Source: Chitinophagales bacterium (GTDB taxonomy: Bacteria > Bacteroidota > Bacteroidia > Chitinophagales > Chitinophagaceae). From it: a stretch of DNA of 64,000 nucleotides. The stretch's first letter is position 1, and every line of letters starts with the position of its first letter. Where the stretch lies: the NCBI GenBank assembly GCA_021323755.1, contig JAJPKJ010000064.1:53022-117021 (forward strand). Direction: 5' to 3'. The translations under genes and the position numbers were made by a program. The notes under the pieces are model-generated. The model saw only the letters and a list, made by a program, of their open reading frames with translations. It was not told the DNA's origin and did no database searches. Positions 27,746 to 36,734 of the stretch are shown piece by piece.

Positions 27746-30325
27746 ATGGCTTATTACTCCTCACCGGGATTACAGCAATTCAGAAATCAGGTTGGCATAA
27801 AGTTTCAACTTTATAATAGTTTATTCACTTCTCTTCCTTTTCATCGTATTGAAAAAACGGGAATATTATTATCACTCCTTCTGACTATTTGTGAAGATGG
27901 CTATAAAAAGAAACAAAGCCCCGAAGAAATTATTGAAGAATTTTTTACCAAACACACGACTTACACAACCGACAGAGATAAAGCCGACCTGCTTTTTCGT
28001 TTTGTGCAATACGTGGAAAGACAAATAGTGTTGTTCGATGCATTAGAAGACGCTGCTTTCAAAGATATCAATGATATGGGAGGCACTGGTAGTTTGAAAC
28101 ACCTCGCTTCTGAAGTCATTCAAACAAATAAGCAAAATGAATTGGCTGATAAGCTGAAAGATTATTCAGTACGGCTGGTATTGACAGCACATCCTACGCA
28201 GTTTTACCCCGGTGCGGTTCTGGGAATCATTAATGATCTTGCACGCGCGGTGATTGATAATAATTCCAGCCAGATAAATATGTATTTACAGCAATTGGGG
28301 AAAACTCCTTTTCTGAAAAAACAAAAGCCAACACCCTATGATGAAGCGATCAGTCTGATATGGTATTTAGAAAATGTCTTTTACCAGGCGGCTGGAAGAA
28401 TATTTACTTCTTTAAAAGATCAGTTTCCCAATGCGGTGAATGAAAAAAATCCGATTATAAAAATGGGATTTTGGCCTGGCGGCGACAGAGACGGGAATCC
28501 TTTTGTAAATGTTCAAACAACATTGAAAGTGGCGGAAGAATTACGCGGCGGCATTATTAAATGTTATTATCTTGACGTACGTAGGCTCAAGCGGCGCCTT
28601 ACTTTCAAAGGGGTTGACACCATTCTCGCCGACCTTGAAATAAAATTGTATAATAATATTTTCATACCCGACCAAAAAACAAATCTTTCCAAAGATGAAA
28701 TCCTGTCTGCATTGAAACAGATTAGAGAGATCATCATTTTTCAGCACAATAATTTGTTTCTCCACCTGGTTGATAACCTCATCAGCAAAGTGCAGATCTT
28801 CGGATTATATTTTGCAACTTTAGATGTCCGGCAGGATAGTTCAGTACTTTCAAAAGTGATCAGAGATATTATAGAAACAGAAAAATTATTGCCGGCTGAT
28901 TTTCATAAATTGGATGATCATGAAAAATTTCACGTCCTTACCAATGTAAGTGGTTATGCAAATCCGGATTTGTACACTGATCCACTTTCAAAAGATACAT
29001 TGCAAAGTATTGCTGCCATAAAAACAATTCAACAATTTAATGGAGAAGATGGCTGCGATCGTTACATTATCAGCCAATGTAATTCAGTTCTGAATGTTTT
29101 GGAAGTTTACGCTTTGTTTTTATTAAGCGGATGGAAGAAAGAAGAAATGAATATCGATATCGTTCCGCTATTTGAAACAGTTGATGATCTGCAGAATGCT
29201 GGTGATGTGATGAAGAAATTGTATAAGAATGAAGATTATCGCGCCCATTTGCTTCGCCGCAAGAACAGGCAAACGATAATGCTTGGATTTTCTGATGGGA
29301 CAAAAGATGGCGGCTATTTAATGGCCAATTGGGGGATTTATAAGGCAAAAGAGGAGCTGACTAAGATCTCTTCTGAATATAATGTTGATGTTGTTTTCTT
29401 TGACGGACGTGGCGGCCCCCCCGCACGTGGTGGTGGTAAAACGCATAAGTTCTATGCCTCCATGGGGAAGAATATTTCTAATAAGGAAATTCAGTTAACG
29501 ATTCAGGGACAAACAGTGAGTTCTAATTTTGGAACGATCGATTCAGCACAATTTAACATTGAACAATTGTTACACGCTGGTATTTCAAACGATCTGTTTT
29601 CTACCCAAAAAGTAACTTTGCAGCCGAAAGAAGAGCATTTGTTGCAGGAAATGGCCAATGAAAGTTACATATCATATTCTGCATTAAAAGATCATCCTTA
29701 TTTTCTGCAATATCTTAATGAAGTGAGTCCGCTGCGTTTTTACAGCGAAACAAATATTGGGAGTCGTCCTTCCAAACGCAGTAGCGGTGGGCGTTTTCAA
29801 TTCAAAGACCTGCGCGCCATTCCATATGTTGGTTCATGGAGCCAGTTAAAGCAAAACGTTACCGGTTATTACGGTTTGGGAACGGCATTGCAGACTTTAG
29901 ATAATAAAGGCAAGTGGACGGAAATAAAAGACCTCTACGAAAATTCTTTGTTCTTTAAAACACTTATTGATAACTGCGAGATGGCAATGAAAAAATGTTT
30001 CTTTCCGTTAACTGAGCATTTTTCTTCTCATCCGGTTTACGGTGAAATATGGAGAATGATTTTTGATGAATTTGTATTGACACAAAAATATTTGTTTAAA
30101 CTTTCAGGCAAGAATGAATTAATGGCTGATTATCCTGTTGAACAATTATCTATTCAAATGCGAGAACGCATTGTGCTTCCCCTTAGCACCATTCAACAAT
30201 ATGCGATTACAAAATTCCGCCAAATAGAAGTTTCATTAATAAATACACCCCTCAAAGAAGTGTATGAAAAATTAATTATCCGGTCTTCTTTTGGCATTAT
30301 TAATGCAGCGAGAAATTCTGCATAG
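27746..30325 (+). CDS. ppc: phosphoenolpyruvate carboxylase
   Basis: The enzyme makes oxaloacetate from PEP and bicarbonate, replenishing the TCA cycle and supplying aspartate. The ATG at 27746 (MAYYSSPGLQQF) gives 859 residues and is preferred over an upstream TTG. The catalytic histidine is in LTAHPTQ (about H149). The C-terminal half has the mobile-loop segment FFDGRGGPPARGGGKTH and GSRPSKR, both diagnostic. The length is near the usual 850-960. It is divergent from the thr operon with a shared 331-base spacer, which fits its role as feeder for aspartate-family amino acids. Confidence 0.95.
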   Translation: MAYYSSPGLQQFRNQVGIKFQLYNSLFTSLPFHRIEKTGILLSLLLTICEDGYKKKQSPEEIIEEFFTKHTTYTTDRDKADLLFRFVQYVERQIVLFDALEDAAFKDINDMGGTGSLKHLASEVIQTNKQNELADKLKDYSVRLVLTAHPTQFYPGAVLGIINDLARAVIDNNSSQINMYLQQLGKTPFLKKQKPTPYDEAISLIWYLENVFYQAAGRIFTSLKDQFPNAVNEKNPIIKMGFWPGGDRDGNPFVNVQTTLKVAEELRGGIIKCYYLDVRRLKRRLTFKGVDTILADLEIKLYNNIFIPDQKTNLSKDEILSALKQIREIIIFQHNNLFLHLVDNLISKVQIFGLYFATLDVRQDSSVLSKVIRDIIETEKLLPADFHKLDDHEKFHVLTNVSGYANPDLYTDPLSKDTLQSIAAIKTIQQFNGEDGCDRYIISQCNSVLNVLEVYALFLLSGWKKEEMNIDIVPLFETVDDLQNAGDVMKKLYKNEDYRAHLLRRKNRQTIMLGFSDGTKDGGYLMANWGIYKAKEELTKISSEYNVDVVFFDGRGGPPARGGGKTHKFYASMGKNISNKEIQLTIQGQTVSSNFGTIDSAQFNIEQLLHAGISNDLFSTQKVTLQPKEEHLLQEMANESYISYSALKDHPYFLQYLNEVSPLRFYSETNIGSRPSKRSSGGRFQFKDLRAIPYVGSWSQLKQNVTGYYGLGTALQTLDNKGKWTEIKDLYENSLFFKTLIDNCEMAMKKCFFPLTEHFSSHPVYGEIWRMIFDEFVLTQKYLFKLSGKNELMADYPVEQLSIQMRERIVLPLSTIQQYAITKFRQIEVSLINTPLKEVYEKLIIRSSFGIINAARNSA

Positions 30326-30408
30326 TTTGAAGCTTTTTCAGCGCAATCGATGCGGCGATTTTAAAACCATAATGATCTTAATTTCGTAGATCAAGCTAAA
30401 TACCTTCG

Positions 30409-31701
30409 GTGAAATATTTATTCCTCTCATTTTTGGTTCTATACTTTTTAGGTTCATGCAAAATTCAGAAAAAAAAGATAGTGGACAGTGATTTTATTGA
30501 TAGTTTGATCACTCACTATGCGCCACCAGCGATCGCCACAAAAAATGACGAAGAAATGCAGTTCTGGAAAAGCAGAATTGATCCGCACTTACCTGGATAT
30601 CTGAATGAATCGCGATACGCCGGATGTCTTGCTTTTCGCTTTCGTTTCTTTGGGGATATCGCAGATCTGAAGAAAGCAGATAGCGTTTTACAAAAAGTGA
30701 ATCGAGATTTTAATTTTAAAGAAGCATCGGCAAATATTGCGCTCGCCGCGCATTGCGTAACAGAACATCGTTTTATGCAGGCAGATAGTTTCCTGCAAAA
30801 AGCAAAACAAATCGGATTAAGACCCTACGAATCCAACACAACATCCTTTGATATTGATTTTGAATTGGGAAAATATACCAATGCGCAAGCCGAATTAAAT
30901 GCAATCAATAATCCAAATGATTATGGCTTTTATTTTCGCAAATCAAAAATGGAACATTTGAACGGTCAACTCGACAGTTCAATAAAAAGTATGCTACGAG
31001 CTGATGATTTGGCCGGCGAAAATAAATTTCTAAAAGGAGTGGCATTGGCAAATGCTGCAGATCTATACATCCACAATACCGACCTGCAAAGCGCCAATGA
31101 TCTCTATATTCAGTGCATTCGAATGAACGGAGGAGATTTTCACAGCATGATGGGATTGGGATGGATAGCCTTGGTGCATGATAATAATGATTCCTTGGCA
31201 GAAAAAATATTCCATTTTGTTGAATCAAAAAATAAATTGCCGGATGCATTATTCAAGTTGACCGAGATGGCGGAAACTTTACCTGATAGCACGATACAAA
31301 TAAAATATGCAGAAGCGTTCGAGAAAACCGCCATAGATAGCTCGTATGGGAGAATGTACAATAAATATTTGCTGCAATTGTACACGGGCATTTTGCAAAA
31401 ACCTGAGCGCGCTGAGATAATCGCAAAAGATGAATTGAATAATCGTGCAACTCCGCAAACTTACGCATGGTATGCCTGGGCATTATGCAACAACAATAAA
31501 AAAGAGGAAGCATATAAAATTTTTGAAGAACATGTTTCCGGAAAACCACTGGAAGGACTCGAACTCTATTGGATGGGCATGATGATGGACAGCTTAAACA
31601 AGAAGTATGATGCATTGGCATTTTTTAAAGCTGCATTTAAAAATAAATATGATCTTGATCCAATCACTGTAAAGTCGATTGAAAAAAGATTGGCTGAATA
31701 A
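30409..31701 (+). CDS. TPR-type lipoprotein
   Basis: The 430-residue protein starts with GTG, has a signal peptide (KYLFLSFLVLYFLG) and a lipobox-like GSC (C17), so it is probably a lipoprotein. The rest is helical, with repeated 34-residue-like units rich in A, L and Y (for example SANIALAAHCVTEHRFMQAD and TYAWYAWALCNNNKKEEAYK) typical of TPR repeats. It probably scaffolds another envelope protein. It faces the HupE-type gene convergently, 66 bases away. That suggests, but does not show, a link to the metal-type cluster. No enzyme motif is visible. Confidence 0.8.
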   Translation: MKYLFLSFLVLYFLGSCKIQKKKIVDSDFIDSLITHYAPPAIATKNDEEMQFWKSRIDPHLPGYLNESRYAGCLAFRFRFFGDIADLKKADSVLQKVNRDFNFKEASANIALAAHCVTEHRFMQADSFLQKAKQIGLRPYESNTTSFDIDFELGKYTNAQAELNAINNPNDYGFYFRKSKMEHLNGQLDSSIKSMLRADDLAGENKFLKGVALANAADLYIHNTDLQSANDLYIQCIRMNGGDFHSMMGLGWIALVHDNNDSLAEKIFHFVESKNKLPDALFKLTEMAETLPDSTIQIKYAEAFEKTAIDSSYGRMYNKYLLQLYTGILQKPERAEIIAKDELNNRATPQTYAWYAWALCNNNKKEEAYKIFEEHVSGKPLEGLELYWMGMMMDSLNKKYDALAFFKAAFKNKYDLDPITVKSIEKRLAE

Positions 31702-31767
31702 ATTTTGATTTTCAGGTAAACATGACCATAGTTGGAGCAACGCTGCTAAGTATAGATCGTATGATGC

Positions 31768-32457
31768 CTAGGTAAAAAATATTCTTTGGATCGTCCAAAA
31801 AGAGGCTATTAAGGCAATGATCACCGAAGCAGGAATTACCACAAGCTTTGTGTAATAAGGTTTTTTACCAAACCATTTTCCGACCAATAAAAATGCGAGA
31901 ATAATTACGGTTATCTGACCTAATTCAACGCCAAGATTGAACATGACAAGCGCAAGCAGGTAATGATCCTGCGGCAACCCCAGTTGTCCGAGCGCCCCGG
32001 CGAAGCCCATCCCATGCACCAATCCGAACAAAAAGACCACACCAATGCGCGATGGTTTTAGTCGCGGAGAAAAAATATTTTCAAGTGCAACATATACAAT
32101 AGAAATTGCGATCAATGGCTCGATTATCTGTGTTGGCGGTGTAATGACATGATACATGGCTAATGCAAGTGTTACCGAATGCGCTATGGTAAAGGCAGTC
32201 GCCTGTAGCAAAACGGGTTTTAATTTCGGACTCAATAAAAATAAACTCAATACGAAAAGGATATGATCAAATCCCTGAGGAAGAATGTGCTGATAGCCAA
32301 TTTCAAGATATATAACGGCCGCGTCCACCTTTGACATCTTTTCCAATTCACCGACAATCACATGTGCAAATAATGATTGCGAGAGCAGTAATGCAAAAAA
32401 TACAATTACTGAAATTTTAAAATAGAATGGTTTATTTATTTGGTGATGATCGTTCAT
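31768..32457 (-). CDS. HupE/UreJ-family membrane protein
   Basis: The 229-residue protein has a signal-like first helix and about six further membrane helices. Its hallmark is the segment IGYQHILPQGFDHILFVLSLF, followed by AFTIAHSVTLALA and GLVHGMGFAGALG. Histidines in these helices are typical of the HupE/UreJ_2 branch. Characterised HupE proteins import nickel or cobalt, and metal transport is inferred for this divergent branch. It lies 10 bases after a TonB receptor gene on the same strand and ends a five-gene cluster. The metal cannot be read from sequence. Confidence 0.82.
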   Translation of the reverse strand: MNDHHQINKPFYFKISVIVFFALLLSQSLFAHVIVGELEKMSKVDAAVIYLEIGYQHILPQGFDHILFVLSLFLLSPKLKPVLLQATAFTIAHSVTLALAMYHVITPPTQIIEPLIAISIVYVALENIFSPRLKPSRIGVVFLFGLVHGMGFAGALGQLGLPQDHYLLALVMFNLGVELGQITVIILAFLLVGKWFGKKPYYTKLVVIPASVIIALIASFWTIQRIFFT

Positions 32458-32467
32458 GATTTATGCA

Positions 32468-34762
32468 TTAAAAGAAAACACTGAATTTAAGTTTGGCAAA
32501 AAAAGGCGTACCCGGCGTGTAGCTCACTTCATCGACAGGGTGTGGTTCATATTTTAAACGCGATGTATATTCAAATTGCGATTCATTCCAGGTAATGTTC
32601 AGGAGGTTCTCAATGGCAACCCCGATCTCATATTTGTTTCGTGTATAGTTTAACGTCAGGTCGGTAATCCAATAACCTGATGCTGTTAATGTATAATTTT
32701 CATTTGCTGCGCGGTCATGCAAATAACGATAACTGACCGAGCCATTAATTCCGTTTTTGAATCTGATGTCCAATCCGCCGGTGCTGGTGAAAGTTGGTGC
32801 GAGTGGCAAATAATCCTGTCCTTTAGGATTCCCGATACTCCTGGGTCTGGCAAGATCAAGGTTCATATATGCGTAGAGCCAGTGATTGAATTGATAACGC
32901 AGAGAAAAATCAATGCCCGCTCTTTTTGTTTTTCCTCCTGGTGATACAGCCTGGTCGCCCAGATCGGCTCCATAAGTGAATTCCTGTTGCAAATACAAAT
33001 ACCACAACGCCGTATTGATGAAAAGGTCAGGAACAGGTTTCCAGTTAACCCCAATATCAGCGCCAAAAGCAGCGGGGAGAATTTGATAGCCTCTATTCGC
33101 AATTACAATCCGCGTATCATTGGAGTGAAATCCTTTTCCTGTTTTTATGTAAAATTGGACTTGTTGATTTACTGAATATTGAATATTTATTTTTGGGCTC
33201 ACAATGGATTTCTGAGATGTTGGATCTGCCCCATTGTAAATATTTGCGGATGTGTCCGAAGCCGGAGCCATGTTAAGATAATAGAAATGCAAATAATCAA
33301 GTCGAGCAGACGCATTAAAAAGCCATTTGCCGGATTGATAGGTTTCATCAATAAAACCATTCAAATTCGTTTCGTGAATTTTCCCAAGCTGGATGTAATT
33401 GAGTATGGCGCTTCCGTCAATGGTGTGCGCCAAATAGCTTGGTGAGATATCGTCATACCTGATCCCAAATCCCGCGGATGATCTCAGGGCTCCATTGCCA
33501 AAAATGGTTTCATGAGAGATTCTGCTGTTGTAACCTACTAAATTCCTGGATTCATGCTGACGAAATTCATCACCGGTTTGCGGATAGAAATAATAGAAAG
33601 TAAAATTAGAGACGAGATTAAAAAAATAGTAAGAATAATAAGCTTGATTTTCCCAGGTAAAACTATTTTTTAGATTTGAAATTAGCTTGATGTTCGCATT
33701 TGTGCGATTTGTGTAACCACCCTGCGAGCTATCAATAACACCAAAGCGATCTTTAATATATCCTTCAGAAACCGCCCGGTTGGGAATTTCACCGGAAGCG
33801 CGCCACCCGGAGCTTAGTGTCGATAAGGTAAATATTAATTTATTGCAGGTATTGATTGGCGTAACGAACTTTCCAAAAAGATTAACACGAGTAAAATGTT
33901 CAGGGTAATCAAATGGTCCGTCGGAGTATAAAGCTTCGCCGGCAATATAAGCGCTTCGTTGCTTTTCCTTTGCTTTTTCGCTTAGCAAATTTAACAGAGC
34001 AACCACGCGGCCGGTATTAAATTGACCACCTTCAATCTTCACTAAATTTTTGTCCGGAACGTTCAGGGTGTTGTAGGAAACATATCCGGCAGTTGCAAAA
34101 TCGCCTCGGCTGGCATAATAGGGGCCTTTACCAAAATCATACCCCGCAACGGTTTCGGGAATAAGAAAATGCAAATCCGCATAGCCCTGGCCGTGAGCCT
34201 GTGAGACCATGTTCACGGGCATACCGTCAACAGAAATATTTACATCTGTTCCATGATCCGCATCAAAACCCCGAAGAAAAATTTGTTCAGCCTTGCCGCC
34301 GCCCTGGTGTTGCGCAATAAATAATCCAGGAACCAGGCGAAGCAGGTCTTGCGCAGATTTCGCGGGCTGCATGTTCAAATCAATGCTGCTTAAAGTATGA
34401 AATGTATTAACACCTGCATTATTGGTAACGATCACTTCTTTCATTTCCAGGTCGCCTTTTTCCATTTCAATCATTACTGATGAAGCGTGCGAGGTGATTT
34501 TTATTTTTTGTGATTTATATCCAATAAAAGACACGATGACATTTACCGAATCTTTTGTTTTTGCGGTAAAAATAAAATTCCCCTTCTTGTCAGTTAATGT
34601 ATTCTTCCCTGAGTTTTCATCATGAACAACAGCAAGTTCGAGCGGTTCTTTACTGATCTTATCGATCACTTTTCCTTTTAAAACCGCTTGTGCAATTATT
34701 TGAGATGATATACAAAAGAAACTTACAACTAAACCAATAATAAGTTTAGCCCCATATTTCAT
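32468..34762 (-). CDS. TonB-dependent outer-membrane receptor
   Basis: The 764-residue protein has a signal peptide, then a carboxypeptidase-regulatory-like domain (VLKGKVIDKISKEPLELAV, about 27-110). A plug domain (LRLVPGLFIAQHQGG, then FLRGFDADHGTDVNISVDG) and a 22-stranded-type barrel follow, ending in an aromatic-rich last strand (FFAKLKFSVFF). It should import a large or scarce ligand using TonB energy. It is followed by a HupE-type permease and preceded by a small histidine-rich protein, so the ligand may be a metal or metal complex. No SusD partner is present, which argues against glycan uptake. Confidence 0.9.
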   Translation of the reverse strand: MKYGAKLIIGLVVSFFCISSQIIAQAVLKGKVIDKISKEPLELAVVHDENSGKNTLTDKKGNFIFTAKTKDSVNVIVSFIGYKSQKIKITSHASSVMIEMEKGDLEMKEVIVTNNAGVNTFHTLSSIDLNMQPAKSAQDLLRLVPGLFIAQHQGGGKAEQIFLRGFDADHGTDVNISVDGMPVNMVSQAHGQGYADLHFLIPETVAGYDFGKGPYYASRGDFATAGYVSYNTLNVPDKNLVKIEGGQFNTGRVVALLNLLSEKAKEKQRSAYIAGEALYSDGPFDYPEHFTRVNLFGKFVTPINTCNKLIFTLSTLSSGWRASGEIPNRAVSEGYIKDRFGVIDSSQGGYTNRTNANIKLISNLKNSFTWENQAYYSYYFFNLVSNFTFYYFYPQTGDEFRQHESRNLVGYNSRISHETIFGNGALRSSAGFGIRYDDISPSYLAHTIDGSAILNYIQLGKIHETNLNGFIDETYQSGKWLFNASARLDYLHFYYLNMAPASDTSANIYNGADPTSQKSIVSPKINIQYSVNQQVQFYIKTGKGFHSNDTRIVIANRGYQILPAAFGADIGVNWKPVPDLFINTALWYLYLQQEFTYGADLGDQAVSPGGKTKRAGIDFSLRYQFNHWLYAYMNLDLARPRSIGNPKGQDYLPLAPTFTSTGGLDIRFKNGINGSVSYRYLHDRAANENYTLTASGYWITDLTLNYTRNKYEIGVAIENLLNITWNESQFEYTSRLKYEPHPVDEVSYTPGTPFFAKLKFSVFF

Positions 34763-34872
34763 TATGTGAAATTTAGAATGAGCAATTTTATTTGACAGCC
34801 TCTATTATCAAAGCTCACTTGGCTGAAACATGAAATGGTGTTTGCCAAATAGAGAATCCTAAATGCGAAGAA

Positions 34873-35235
34873 TCAAACTCTGGGAGGGGGAAAATTATTT
34901 TGAAGGGAAAGCTCAGGAATAAAGAAAGATAATTCCCGGAAATGCTTTTCGGTGAGGGAATGAAACGAAAAATCAAATCTATCACTGAAAAAGAGGTGGT
35001 CGCTAATAAAAGTCTCCGTTTTAAAATTGGAAGGATTTTTTCCAGGAAAACTTTTTTGTGCTTCATTCATGTATTGATAATGCACGTGATATTTCCCTTT
35101 TTCAAAGTGTACGGTGGCCATATGTTGCGAATACCAGAATGTGTGTGCAATAACATCAGCAATAAAAGGCACTGTTGGTCTTATCAACATTATTGTATAA
35201 GAAAAGAAAAGTATGTATATGAACGTCTTCTTCAT
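34873..35235 (-). CDS. small His-rich membrane-anchored protein
   Basis: The ATG at 35235 gives a 120-residue protein with an N-terminal helix (KKTFIYILFFSYTIMLI). Histidines then cluster within about 25 residues: H31, H38, H43, H50 and H52 (AHTFWYSQHMATVHF, then GKYHVHY). More lie near the C terminus. This pattern suggests metal coordination, but it is an inference from composition. The overall shape recalls small membrane proteins encoded ahead of TonB receptors in Bacteroidota. The gene lies 110 bases upstream of the receptor gene on the same strand. No family name can be given. Confidence 0.62.
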   Translation of the reverse strand: MKKTFIYILFFSYTIMLIRPTVPFIADVIAHTFWYSQHMATVHFEKGKYHVHYQYMNEAQKSFPGKNPSNFKTETFISDHLFFSDRFDFSFHSLTEKHFRELSFFIPELSLQNNFPPPRV

Positions 35236-35349
35236 CTTGCTAAGTCTACCAGGTAAGTTGTTGATAAATTGGTATTCAAAACTGATTAAAATATCATCTG
35301 TATAAAAGGAAAGGATGACGATGATCATCCTTTCCTAAATTGAGTTTGA

Positions 35350-35874
35350 TCAATGTGGACTTGCTAAATACGGAAAGTCGGTTAAAAATGGAACATCATT
35401 GCCATTTACGTGATCACTCGTCAGCGTCGGATTTGCGCTGCCATCTGGTCCGCCAAATAATAATGTAAGTTCTACATCGATCACATCATCGCCCAATGCT
35501 CTCCCGGTGAGCACATTCGTGCCGTCATAAAAAGTAGTAGTGCCTGTAGTAGATGCATTTAATACATCTGTTGATAATACACCGATAAACTGGTCTGCTG
35601 TCAATCCCAATAGATTGGTTGTATATCCCGGATTCAATGTGAGCAGGCTTGTTTTCATTTCTGCCCCAAAGACCGAAGGCATCTGTGTAGGTATTGTTTC
35701 GTTGAATTTATCTTTATCAGCAGCACCGATAAATACCGTGTTTATAGCCGGTCTTCCCATCTGGTCGGCCTGATCAAAATATGGCGATTGGGGAAAGTTG
35801 CTGTTTTTTTTGCATGAGGCGAGGCATGCGATCACCAATATCAATGCTAAATAATTTTTTATTAGCGTTTTCAT
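35350..35874 (-). CDS. DUF4331-like lipoprotein, C-terminal half
   Basis: The 174-residue protein has a signal ending in a lipobox-like ASC (C21). Its body matches the C-terminal half of the DUF4331 family: GRPAINTVFIGAADKDKFNE, TADQFIGVLSTD, GRALGDDVIDVELTLLFGG and the ending HVNGNDVPFLTDFPYLASPH. The N-terminal half is encoded by the next gene upstream, 57 bases away on the same strand. Each half has its own export signal, so this is a natural split, not a frameshift. The two products probably reassemble outside the cytoplasm. The function of the family is unknown. Confidence 0.78.
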   Translation of the reverse strand: MKTLIKNYLALILVIACLASCKKNSNFPQSPYFDQADQMGRPAINTVFIGAADKDKFNETIPTQMPSVFGAEMKTSLLTLNPGYTTNLLGLTADQFIGVLSTDVLNASTTGTTTFYDGTNVLTGRALGDDVIDVELTLLFGGPDGSANPTLTSDHVNGNDVPFLTDFPYLASPH

Positions 35875-35931
35875 TTTCTGTTGAGTTTTATTAATGAAAA
35901 TTCATTTTGTTTTCTATATATCTCTTGTTCT

Positions 35932-36603
35932 TTATTTGCTGGGTTCTTTGGTGCTTGTTGTAAGCCAAACATTGATCTTCCCGTTTTCAGCATGCAATAG
36001 TGATTTGGGAACTTCAACTACAATGCTCAGCACATTCGTTCCGGCAAAAGTATCTTTTCCCGGATTGTTGAAGCCAGTGGCTGTTCCGCCGAGAATTGCA
36101 TGGAATTGATCAAGATCAAAGAAGAAAGGATCATCACGCGGACCTGCGAAAAATTTTATTCCATAAGCTCCTGTGGACACAATTGGATTAGATGATCCAT
36201 AAGGAGTTACCGCAACAGAGCCAATAAAATTTGCTTCTTCAATTTTTGTCCTTGTTCCCGTGAGTGATGGTCGAGCAGGACCGAAGAAATTAATTTTCCC
36301 ATCCTGGTAAATGGCCTGAATGACTAAGTCCTCAACATTATCTCCATTATTATCGATCTTGAACTGGATTAATGTGTTTGGGTCGAATTGTGCAGAAGAT
36401 GTTGCACTGGGTGCCAGTAATCCCTGAGAATTGGCAACGAAAACAAGGTTGTTTGTGTTTTTTCCCTGGAATACATAAAGGTCAGTAATATCAGTTGTCT
36501 GACCTTTTACCGCAGGCGCATCCATATGATCGGCAGCATAAACGATACCGCCAATAGCAATGAGTGCACATGCTAGCATGATGACAATTTTTTTCCGTTT
36601 CAT
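35932..36603 (-). CDS. DUF4331-like exported protein, N-terminal half
   Basis: The 223-residue protein has a signal peptide (KKIVIMLACALIAIGGIVYA) followed at once by DHMDAPAVKGQTTDITDLYVF, the DUF4331 opening. After the segment TLIQFKIDNNGDNVEDLVIQ it runs to DDPFFFDLDQFHAILG and a last motif NVLSIVVEVPKSLLH. It ends where the family would continue into the part encoded by the next gene. It is the first gene of the five-gene cluster ending at 31768. The DHMDAP segment could bind a cofactor or metal, which is inference only. Confidence 0.8.
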   Translation of the reverse strand: MKRKKIVIMLACALIAIGGIVYAADHMDAPAVKGQTTDITDLYVFQGKNTNNLVFVANSQGLLAPSATSSAQFDPNTLIQFKIDNNGDNVEDLVIQAIYQDGKINFFGPARPSLTGTRTKIEEANFIGSVAVTPYGSSNPIVSTGAYGIKFFAGPRDDPFFFDLDQFHAILGGTATGFNNPGKDTFAGTNVLSIVVEVPKSLLHAENGKINVWLTTSTKEPSK

Positions 36604-36734
36604 TGTTATGAATTTTTAAAGTGAAAGATTTGTTAAGTGAATTACGCAAATGAATTTCTTTCGGATTTTGGAGGCTCGTGTTTTTGAGTTTTATTTTTAA
36701 AACACTGATATTTGAAAACAAACCTCACATATTC

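Noticed and set aside
32468..34762. TonB receptor as part of a glycan-uptake SusCD pair
   Set aside because: No SusD-like lipoprotein is next to it, and its neighbours are a HupE-type permease and a His-rich protein.
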